Of a DNA stretch of 5,037 bases, positions 1 through 5,037 are shown piece by piece. The stretch covers positions 12,160-17,196 of the forward strand of contig DJPE01000084.1 in NCBI GenBank assembly GCA_002439705.1, read 5' to 3'. The notes below the pieces were generated by a model. The model had not been told where the DNA came from and ran no database searches. It saw only the letters and a program-made list of their open reading frames with translations. Made by a program: the position numbers and the translations under genes. The DNA comes from Christensenella sp. UBA6420 (lineage in GTDB: Bacteria; Bacillota; Clostridia; Christensenellales; DTU072). Position 1 is the first letter of the stretch; the number at the start of each line of letters is the position of its first letter.

Positions 1-1132
1 TCGCAAGCAAGGATATATCCTTATAAACGTAGATAAGGTCGGGGTTGACTCTGCCGCGGATTTTTTCTATAAGCTCGAATTCCACGTTGCCGACCAAATC
101 GCTGTCGGGAATAATTAAGCTCATCGTGTCTATTCCCGTGGGCATGTGTTCGAGACTTATGTTGTAACTTTCGAGTACGGAAAGAACTTTTCGACAGAAA
201 CCTACTTCGGCGTTCATCATACTCTTTTTAATTAAAATCGTAGTAAAACCTTTTCTGCCGGCGATACCGGTAATAAGTCTGCCGTTCCTGCCCGTAACGT
301 CTTTAACTATGTAAGTCCCTTTCGCTTCGGGGTTAAAGGTGTTCCTTATATTTATAGGAATGTGCGTGCCTTGCAAAGGGAAAGTCGAATCGGGGTGAAG
401 GACGCTCGCTCCCATATACGACAACTCGCGGAGTTCTTCGTAGCTTAACGTATCTATAAGGACGGGATTATGGACTATTCTCGGGTCGGTGGTCATAAAA
501 CCGTCCACGTCGGTCCAGTTTTCGTACACGTCCGCCGTAACGCCCCTTGCTATTATCGCCCCCGTAAAATCGCTTCCGCCGCGGGTAAAAGTTTTTATTC
601 TTCCGTCGGGCATTTCGCCGTAAAAACCGGGAATAACCGCCCCTTTGTTAATGGAAAGGGTGTTCGATACCAGATCGTTCGTGGTGTCTGCGTCGAAAGC
701 TCCCTTTATCGTAAATTTTATTATCTCGCTCGCGTCGATAAATTCCAATCCGAGAACTTCGGACATAATTCTCGCGCTTAAATATTCGCCCCTGCTCGCC
801 GCATAGTCGGCTGCGTTGCTTTTCTTTATACCGTCTTCCGCTTCGTCGAGATATTTTTTAATATCGATATTAAGTCCCAAATCTTCGACCATTTCGGTAT
901 AACGGAGCCGAATTTTCGAAAAAAGCTCGTCAAACGCCACGGGATTATCCTTTTCTTCAAAACATCTGTATAAAAGGTCGGTTATTTTTATATCGCCCGA
1001 AAATCTTTTGCCGGGCGCGCTGACCACGACGAAACGCCGTGATTTATCGCTGTTTACTATGTCTTTAACTCTTAAAACGGCGTTTTTATCCGCCATGGAA
1101 GTCCCGCCGAACTTACAAACTTTCAAATTCAT
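1..1132 (-). CDS. lysC: Aspartate kinase, YclM/AKIII-like, 3' end cut by the window edge
   Basis: Aspartate kinase phosphorylates L-aspartate with ATP, the first step towards lysine, threonine, methionine and diaminopimelate; it is cytoplasmic. The frame is open from ATG 1132 to the left edge, giving 377 codons and no stop. Motifs seen: KFGGTS at residues 7-12, SRGEYLSARIM at 113-123, TFTRGGSDFTGA at 181-192, WTDVDGFMTTDPR at 206-218 and YMGASVLHP at 239-247. These are the nucleotide- and aspartate-binding signatures of the family. An ACT regulatory domain begins near residue 295, with GFCRKVL at 311-317 and EHMPTGIDTMS at 328-338, which resembles the lysine/threonine-sensitive YclM type. From memory of the family, roughly 60-70 residues (most of the second ACT domain) are missing here. 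The start lies inside the end of the DUF1015 gene (20-base overlap), with GAGG at 1140-1143 seven bases upstream, so translational coupling is likely. The symbol lysC is a family-level choice; thrD or yclM are alternatives. Confidence 0.93.
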   Translation of the reverse strand, partial: MNLKVCKFGGTSMADKNAVLRVKDIVNSDKSRRFVVVSAPGKRFSGDIKITDLLYRCFEEKDNPVAFDELFSKIRLRYTEMVEDLGLNIDIKKYLDEAEDGIKKSNAADYAASRGEYLSARIMSEVLGLEFIDASEIIKFTIKGAFDADTTNDLVSNTLSINKGAVIPGFYGEMPDGRIKTFTRGGSDFTGAIIARGVTADVYENWTDVDGFMTTDPRIVHNPVLIDTLSYEELRELSYMGASVLHPDSTFPLQGTHIPINIRNTFNPEAKGTYIVKDVTGRNGRLITGIAGRKGFTTILIKKSMMNAEVGFCRKVLSVLESYNISLEHMPTGIDTMSLIIPDSDLVGNVEFELIEKIRGRVNPDLIYVYKDISLLA

Positions 1133-2348
1133 TTCGTATCCTCTTCGCTTCAATATAGTATTTTTTGTTTTCCGCCGTTCCGATGGAAAAAGCTTTTTTA
1201 GGTAAATTACCGACGTTCATAACGTAACTTATTAACTCCGATTTAGCAAATCGGGGCATAATTACGCCTACTTCGTCGGGCGTACGCACGAGTTCGCGAA
1301 GATAGTTTTCGCCATGGATATAATCTACTTTTATCTTACCGTCGGCAAGATATTTTTCGATAAGGGTCTGCACGGCTAAGATGGTTTCGCCCGATTTTTC
1401 GGGGCAATCCACCGTAATATCTCCTTCCGTCGTGACTAAACGCAGCTTGCCTTTGCCGCTAAGGTTGTTTCTTAACCCTTCGACAAACTCTTTTCCCCCT
1501 GTCGAAACTACCCTGTGGATAGGTTCGAACGCCAGCCCGTCGTCATACACGTTGAGGACTTCTACGAGAGCGAAACGCGCGGGGTGATTAACCCTTTCTT
1601 CTTCGCTCAGATTTTGTTTTACTATGTTCCAATGCTCTTTTGCGGTAGCCATACTGTGGTTGCCGTCGCCTACGGCGAGCATTATTCCCGCATCGACGCC
1701 GTATTTTCTTATCTGTTCCCGACGGTCGAGCAAGGAATTGAATTTTTCTATGATTTCGTCGGTATCGTCGACTTCGTATCCCCTTATGTGTCCGCCGTTC
1801 ATGTTAAGGTCGAAGTCGTAAAGTTTTTTCAACTTATCTCTGTTTTCGTACAGCGGTTCTATAATTTTTTTGTCGGGGTCGTCTACGAGAAGCAATATAT
1901 GCGGCAGTTCTATGGGCGCATTCTTTCTTATCTCCATTCTTACGGGCAGTCTTTCGAGAATGGTGTCTTCGGTGGAACGGATAGCCGCTCTTACCCTTCT
2001 GTAATCGAAAGTTTCCAAATCGACGCTCAACACGAGCCCAAGACGCTTTTTGCCCCCTTCTACCGTTCTTTCGGTAAGGATAAAGCCGTCGATTTCCGTA
2101 AAGATACCGTCGTCTACGTACCGCTGCATTGCGGAATTTATTTTGTTTACCCTTTCGGTAATGTCTCCTTTTAAGTACACTTCGGGAAAAATAAGATTAA
2201 GGGTGCTCGGAGCGTCGCCGACGTACTCGGCTAACTTTTCCCAATACTCGGGCTGCGACGTGAACTGGTCGCATGCGATTACCGCCCATTTTTCGTAGTC
2301 TATTCCCTTTTTCGGTAAAAGTATTTTGCTCTTTCCAATAACTTCCAT
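1113..2348 (-). CDS. DUF1015 family protein (411 aa)
   Basis: A complete, soluble-looking protein of the DUF1015 family; its biochemical function is not established as far as I know. Conserved-looking blocks are ACDQFTSQPEYW at residues 25-36, VGDAPSTLNLIFPEVYL at 43-59, AAIRSTEDTILERLPVR at 121-137, AVGDGNHSMATAK at 225-237, FEPIHRVV at 274-281 and the C-terminal FSIGTAENKKYYIEAKR at 387-403. The GDGNHS block, rich in D, N and H, looks like a candidate catalytic or metal site, but that is inference. From memory, genes of this subfamily in Clostridia often lie beside serA and serC, which hints at serine or aspartate-family metabolism; the aspartate kinase directly downstream fits that loosely. 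There is no signal peptide or membrane segment. The ATG at 2348 follows GGAGGG (2352-2357) after three bases and lies 15 bases after the cdaA stop. Family assignment is firm; function is open. Confidence 0.9.
   Translation of the reverse strand: MEVIGKSKILLPKKGIDYEKWAVIACDQFTSQPEYWEKLAEYVGDAPSTLNLIFPEVYLKGDITERVNKINSAMQRYVDDGIFTEIDGFILTERTVEGGKKRLGLVLSVDLETFDYRRVRAAIRSTEDTILERLPVRMEIRKNAPIELPHILLLVDDPDKKIIEPLYENRDKLKKLYDFDLNMNGGHIRGYEVDDTDEIIEKFNSLLDRREQIRKYGVDAGIMLAVGDGNHSMATAKEHWNIVKQNLSEEERVNHPARFALVEVLNVYDDGLAFEPIHRVVSTGGKEFVEGLRNNLSGKGKLRLVTTEGDITVDCPEKSGETILAVQTLIEKYLADGKIKVDYIHGENYLRELVRTPDEVGVIMPRFAKSELISYVMNVGNLPKKAFSIGTAENKKYYIEAKRIRNEFESL
1140..1143 (-). promoter_or_regulatory. Ribosome binding site of aspartate kinase inside the DUF1015 gene
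   Basis: GAGG lies seven bases before ATG 1132, within the last codons of the DUF1015 gene, which ends at 1113. It supports the 20-base overlap as genuine, and KFGGTS at residues 7-12 confirms that the reading frame and start are right. Confidence 0.7.
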
Positions 2349-2363
2349 TTTCCCTCCGAAGAT

Positions 2364-3155
2364 TTAACGTTTTTGTTGATACATACGAGCCGAAACTCCG
2401 TAAGTTTCGTAAAGAATATCTGACAGCCTTTCGGGCGTGATATATCTGCGAAGAATACCTTTTTTCGCTATCGAAATGATGCCGTTTTCTTCGCTTACGA
2501 CGATACTTAAATTGTCGCTTTCTTCCGTTATTCCTATCGCCGCTCTGTGACGGGTGCCGACGTCTTTGCTTATAGCCTGCGTCTGCGATAAAGGCAGGAA
2601 GCAGCCCGCCGCAAGGACTCTGTTGCCCTTAACTATTACCGCTCCGTCGTGCATCGGCGCGCGGGTGTTGAAGATACTTTCAAGTAACGACGCCGTAAGC
2701 AAAGCTCCCACTTCTACGCCCGAATCGAGTACGTATTGATTTATTTTGGTCGGGGCGATTACTATCAAAGCTCCCGTCCTTGCCTTGGACATCGTCTGAC
2801 AAGCCTTTACTATCTCTTCTATGCACTTCTGTATTTCTTCGTTACTGAATTTTTCGGCGTTTTGCTTTTTGTCGGTAAGTTTGCTCAGACTGAAAAACAT
2901 ACTCTTAAATTCGTTCTGGTACACGACTACCGCCGCTACCGCCATGGTCACTGCCGCCACGTTCGCCAGCGCTAAGGCAAGCCCCATTCCGGCAAGGAAC
3001 CAGGACGCCACGAAAAGCCCTATATACACGCACATGGATACGGTATAGATTATTACGAGTACGGGCGCTTTTTTCTTAATAAAAAACACGTCTATCAGCC
3101 CCGTAATCATTACCGCAAAAACCAAAGAAACGATATTACCGATTCCTACTGCCAT
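2364..3155 (-). CDS. cdaA: Diadenylate cyclase CdaA (DacA), membrane bound
   Basis: CdaA condenses two ATP into cyclic di-AMP, a second messenger that controls potassium and osmolyte transport and cell-wall homeostasis in Gram-positive bacteria. The 263-residue protein has three N-terminal membrane segments (about residues 5-26, 30-56 and 57-79). A polar, probably helical linker (about 90-122) follows, then the cytoplasmic DAC domain (about 125-235). Both catalytic signatures are intact: the DGA motif in APMHDGAVIV (D170-A172) and the RHR motif in GTRHRAAIGI (R202-R204). AAGCFLPLS at 182-190 and SEENGIISIAKKG at 221-233 also match the family. The length is slightly below the usual 270-280. 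The membrane segments do not look like the standard CdaA N-terminus. The ATG at 3155 has GAGGTG at 3161-3166, five bases upstream. The usual partner genes cdaR (YbbR domain) and glmM are not directly downstream; a DUF1015 gene is. The cyclase call is very secure from the catalytic domain. Confidence 0.95.
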   Translation of the reverse strand: MAVGIGNIVSLVFAVMITGLIDVFFIKKKAPVLVIIYTVSMCVYIGLFVASWFLAGMGLALALANVAAVTMAVAAVVVYQNEFKSMFFSLSKLTDKKQNAEKFSNEEIQKCIEEIVKACQTMSKARTGALIVIAPTKINQYVLDSGVEVGALLTASLLESIFNTRAPMHDGAVIVKGNRVLAAGCFLPLSQTQAISKDVGTRHRAAIGITEESDNLSIVVSEENGIISIAKKGILRRYITPERLSDILYETYGVSARMYQQKR

Positions 3156-3946
3156 ATTCTCACCTCGTTAAAATCCAAGATCTTTGAAAATCTTGTCGTC
3201 GTTATTTTCTTTAGGGATAAACAAGTCGTTGTCTTCCGGCTCTTTCGCAATCTTGTCGAGTCTTCTGTAATTAAGATACGCAAGCACGACACGACCACCA
3301 AACCGAAATCGACCCAGACAGCCGCCGTATCGAGAACGGTCAGATTAAGTCCCGGCGTAACGGTATATCTTACCGCGGTGCCGAGTTTCAACACGAAATA
3401 TATTCCGACGTAAATAGTCGCGGCGAAACCGAAACACTTAGCGTGGTTACGCTTCGGCACGAACCTTTTACGGAAGTCTTCGTAATAAAACCCTAACGCC
3501 AACGCGGGGATAATATATCCCGTGCAAGCGTCGATTAAGGAATATCCCGCCTCCCAGAAAAATCCGCTTATATTGAATATTCCGAGAATAAAATAGCTCA
3601 TTATAAAGACTATTCTTAAACGGAACGAAAAATCTTTTTTGTTAATCGCGCAATAAAATCTCCTTGCGAGAACGGTGTACGCCACCAACATAAAAAGTTC
3701 TACTATGGCGGCAGACCAAAGAGCTTTGAATATGCAACCGAACACGGTGACTGCGGTGGCGTTGACGGAAATCTCCGCACCTTGTTCGATAAGCGCCTGA
3801 TTAAGCACGTTTATTACCTCTTTGAACGCGGTGATAAGCTGACTGCAATCCTTAAAGAAACACACTACCGCCAGGAAAAGAAACCATACCGCCGTGGGTA
3901 TCTTTCGAAGAATCGCTATTACTTTGTCGCTGAAAATTACTTTCAT
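3146..3946 (-). CDS. Six-helix membrane protein of unknown function, 3' end frameshifted
   Basis: I do not recognise this family. The protein shows six probable membrane helices at about residues 17-34, 66-94, 109-131, 137-154, 169-188 and 204-220, with basic segments between several of them. The ATG at 3946 overlaps the holA stop (ATGA) and has AAAGGAG at 3952-3958, five bases upstream, so the start is secure. As the sequence stands, the frame continues to a stop at 3146 and ends in a Ser/Thr/Arg/Lys-rich tail after Val219 that overlaps the cdaA start by 10 bases. The tail looks like out-of-frame translation. Removing one copy of a five-base repeat (CACGA, 3285-3294) joins Val219 to LAYLNYRRLDKIAKEPEDND, a charged tail ending in FKDLGF with stop TAA at 3168-3170. 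That product would be 257 residues and would end before the cdaA ribosome binding site. The disruption may be a real mutation or a sequence error. Its position directly before cdaA raises a possible link to the cyclase, which is inference. Confidence 0.8.
   Translation of the reverse strand: MKVIFSDKVIAILRKIPTAVWFLFLAVVCFFKDCSQLITAFKEVINVLNQALIEQGAEISVNATAVTVFGCIFKALWSAAIVELFMLVAYTVLARRFYCAINKKDFSFRLRIVFIMSYFILGIFNISGFFWEAGYSLIDACTGYIIPALALGFYYEDFRKRFVPKRNHAKCFGFAATIYVGIYFVLKLGTAVRYTVTPGLNLTVLDTAAVWVDFGLVVVSCLRILITEDSTRLRKSRKTTTCLSLKKITTTRFSKILDFNEVRIWQ
3161..3166 (-). promoter_or_regulatory. Ribosome binding site of cdaA
   Basis: GAGGTG on the coding strand lies five bases before the cdaA ATG at 3155. 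In the frame as read, it falls inside the tail of the upstream gene. In the repaired frame, the upstream gene stops at 3168, so the site becomes intergenic. This arrangement supports the shorter, repaired end of the membrane-protein gene. Confidence 0.75.
3285..3295. repeat. Five-base tandem duplication (CACGA x2) causing a frameshift
   Basis: The plus strand reads CACGACACGAC, two adjacent copies of a five-base unit (TCGTG twice on the coding strand), inside the last membrane helix of the upstream membrane protein. Dropping one copy changes the frame by exactly the amount needed to restore a sensible hydrophilic C-terminus and a stop at 3168. The repeat is seen directly; that it arose by duplication is inferred. 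Confidence 0.75.
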
Positions 3947-4929
3947 ACGTTCTCCTTTGCGATAAGACCGGTAATTGCCGCATCAAAAGCGGTCTGTTCG
4001 CTCATTACTCCGCTCTTGAATTTGTATTCGTAGGACACTAAATTTTCAAGAGTGGTCTTTAACTGTTTTTTCGATAATTTTCTGTTCTCTCTGACTTTCG
4101 TTATTGCGTATTCCTTGACTTTGAACAAATCGGCGAGTTCTTTATCCGACAGCGGACTCATACTCGCATAAAGCATACGCCTGTACTGCGAAATAAGCGA
4201 CGACAGCAAAAGAGCGGGGCTTTCGCCTCTCTTTCTTAATCTCGCAAGCTGTTTTCTCGCAAGTTCGTTTTTGCCGTCAACTATGCTGTTGACGAACATA
4301 AAAACCTGCAAATCGGTGTCTTCCACCACTATTTCCGACACGTCTTCGGAAGTGACTTTCCTTTCGCCGCAGTAGTCGGATAACTTTCTCGCTTCGATAT
4401 TTATTCTTGCCATATCGCAGTTGCAATAATCGGCAAGGAGTAAAGCGGCGTTTCTGTCTATTCCGTCGGGAAAAAGTTTTTCGGCGTATCTCGCGCACGC
4501 GAACTTATCGAGCTTGTCGCAGTTTATTACGTTAAACGCCTTTTTTTCGTCGTTCGATAAACTCGCCGTATTTTTCTTTTTGTCGTTCTTTCCTTTTTCG
4601 GCAAAGAATTTTACGTTGAGAAACAACAGATACCCTTCGTCGCAAACGAGATTTTTAAGCGTTTTTCTGTCGCTTTCGGTAAGTTTATAGTCCGAGTCCT
4701 TGACTATTACCACGTTGGGTTCGGCGGAAAAACTGTAAGTGTTGAGCGCGTCGACGACTTCGCTTAAAGAATTGAGTTTGTCAAAAACGTAAAGAGATAA
4801 AGAACCTTCTTGCACGAGAGAACGGAATATTCTTTCCGCGTTGCCGAGCCAATAGCCGTCGCCGCCTACGGTGTAGTACACGCCGTAAGTTAGGTCGGTC
4901 TTATTGAGTTCGGAAGAATTGTAGTTCAT
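3943..4929 (-). CDS. holA: DNA polymerase III subunit delta (HolA)
   Basis: HolA is the delta subunit of the clamp loader; it opens the beta sliding clamp for loading onto primed DNA at the replication fork. The protein is 328 residues from ATG 4929, within the usual 320-350 range. Numbered from that ATG, it has the N-terminal GGDGYWLGNAERIF stretch (22-35; equivalent of the family's YGEE.fLi..a motif) and the mid-region RINIEARKLSDYCGER (175-190) followed by VTSEDVSEIV (192-201). The C-terminal collar region includes FMFVNSIVDGKNELARKQL (210-228) and GESPALLLSSLISQYRRML (235-253), then YEYKFKSG near the end. The overall order and spacing match the family. An in-frame GTG at 4941 would add four residues, but nothing purine-rich precedes it. 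ATG 4929 has only a weak AAGG (4934-4937), so the start is moderately certain. The stop TGA overlaps the next gene's ATG, indicating translational coupling. Being first after the promoter, it appears to head the operon. Confidence 0.9.
   Translation of the reverse strand: MNYNSSELNKTDLTYGVYYTVGGDGYWLGNAERIFRSLVQEGSLSLYVFDKLNSLSEVVDALNTYSFSAEPNVVIVKDSDYKLTESDRKTLKNLVCDEGYLLFLNVKFFAEKGKNDKKKNTASLSNDEKKAFNVINCDKLDKFACARYAEKLFPDGIDRNAALLLADYCNCDMARINIEARKLSDYCGERKVTSEDVSEIVVEDTDLQVFMFVNSIVDGKNELARKQLARLRKRGESPALLLSSLISQYRRMLYASMSPLSDKELADLFKVKEYAITKVRENRKLSKKQLKTTLENLVSYEYKFKSGVMSEQTAFDAAITGLIAKENV
3952..3958 (-). promoter_or_regulatory. Ribosome binding site of the membrane protein gene
   Basis: AAAGGAG lies five bases before ATG 3946, inside the last codons of holA. 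It is one of the clearest ribosome binding sites in the window and fixes the start of the membrane protein at the ATGA overlap. Confidence 0.75.
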
Positions 4930-4946
4930 TTTGCCTTGCACGCGTA

Positions 4947-4998
4947 CGGGTATATGCGTTATTACTATTATATTATTTAGAAGTGTAACATATACCCG
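4947..4998. repeat. Perfect 10-base inverted repeat around the holA promoter
   Basis: CGGGTATATG at 4947-4956 and its exact reverse complement CATATACCCG at 4989-4998 are separated by 32 AT-rich bases. The distal arm lies in the spacer of the predicted promoter and the proximal arm in the leader, so with transcription starting near 4975 only one arm would be in the RNA. That favours a DNA-level site, such as paired operators, over an RNA hairpin. Function is unproven and chance is possible. Confidence 0.5.
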
Positions 4999-5011
4999 AT
5001 TAGCGTGTCAA
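4982..5011 (-). promoter_or_regulatory. Probable sigma-A/sigma-70 promoter upstream of holA
   Basis: On the minus strand a perfect -35 box TTGACA (5006-5011) is followed by an 18-base spacer and TACACT (4982-4987, four of six matches to TATAAT). TG one base upstream of the -10 box makes it an extended -10. Transcription would start near 4975, leaving a leader of about 45 bases before ATG 4929. A perfect TATAAT also occurs at 4967-4972 but has no recognisable -35 box at the right distance. This is probably the promoter of the whole operon. Confidence 0.6.
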
Positions 5012-5037
5012 GCGATAGCCGAAGGCAGGAGTGGCAC

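Noticed and set aside
470..781. A 103-codon plus-strand open frame
   Set aside because: It is antisense to the aspartate kinase, whose motifs cover this stretch without a break.
1515..2174. A 219-codon open frame on the plus strand
   Set aside because: It lies entirely inside the DUF1015 gene on the opposite strand, shows no domain or ribosome binding site, and is rich in Phe, Val and Tyr as expected for an antisense shadow.
2349..2363. Terminator between cdaA and the DUF1015 gene
   Set aside because: The 15-base gap contains only the ribosome binding site and no hairpin followed by a T run.
3275..3300. Programmed ribosomal frameshifting in the membrane protein
   Set aside because: There is no slippery heptamer or clear downstream stem-loop, and a simple five-base duplication explains the frame change exactly.
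4277..4498. A 73-codon minus-strand frame, very rich in arginine
   Set aside because: It is an alternative frame within holA; the holA frame carries the conserved delta-subunit pattern here.
4929..4941. GTG at 4941 as the holA start
   Set aside because: It has no purine-rich site upstream and adds only four residues. ATG 4929 has a weak AAGG, so it is preferred, though not with certainty.
5025..5037. Possible ribosome binding site (AGGAG) of a divergent plus-strand gene at the right edge
   Set aside because: The sequence ends before any start codon at a suitable distance could be seen, so it cannot be supported.

Overview
The window is a run of five co-directional genes, all on the minus strand, so it is transcribed from the right edge to the left. 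In transcription order they are: holA (DNA polymerase III delta subunit), a six-helix membrane protein of unknown function, a CdaA-type diadenylate cyclase, a DUF1015 protein, and the first 377 codons of an aspartate kinase that runs off the left edge. The Gram-positive type holA, CdaA, the YclM-like aspartate kinase and the strong GGAGG-like ribosome binding sites suggest a member of the Clostridia or a related Bacillota lineage. That placement is an inference; no rRNA or other marker is present.

Right edge (about 4930-5037): the only sizeable non-coding stretch, about 100 bases. It carries a good sigma-70/sigma-A type promoter (TTGACA, 18-base spacer, TACACT with an upstream TG). A perfect 10-base inverted repeat flanks an AT-rich 32-base segment, and one arm lies inside the promoter spacer. 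Positions 3943-4929 hold holA, whose stop overlaps the next start by ATGA. Positions 3146-3946 hold the membrane protein. Its 3' end is out of frame because of a five-base tandem duplication (3285-3295). Removing one copy gives a hydrophilic C-terminus that ends at 3168, just before the ribosome binding site of cdaA.

Positions 2364-3155 hold cdaA, which makes the second messenger c-di-AMP. It lacks the usual cdaR and glmM genes directly downstream. Positions 1113-2348 hold the DUF1015 gene, which overlaps the aspartate kinase start (1132) by 20 bases.

The tight spacing (overlaps of 4 and 20 bases, and gaps of 12 and 15 bases) and the absence of any visible terminator suggest one operon that mixes replication, nucleotide signalling and amino-acid metabolism. 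I see no RNA gene, mobile element, CRISPR array or phage gene. The main oddities are the frameshifted membrane protein, the unusual cdaA neighbourhood, and the inverted repeat over the promoter.
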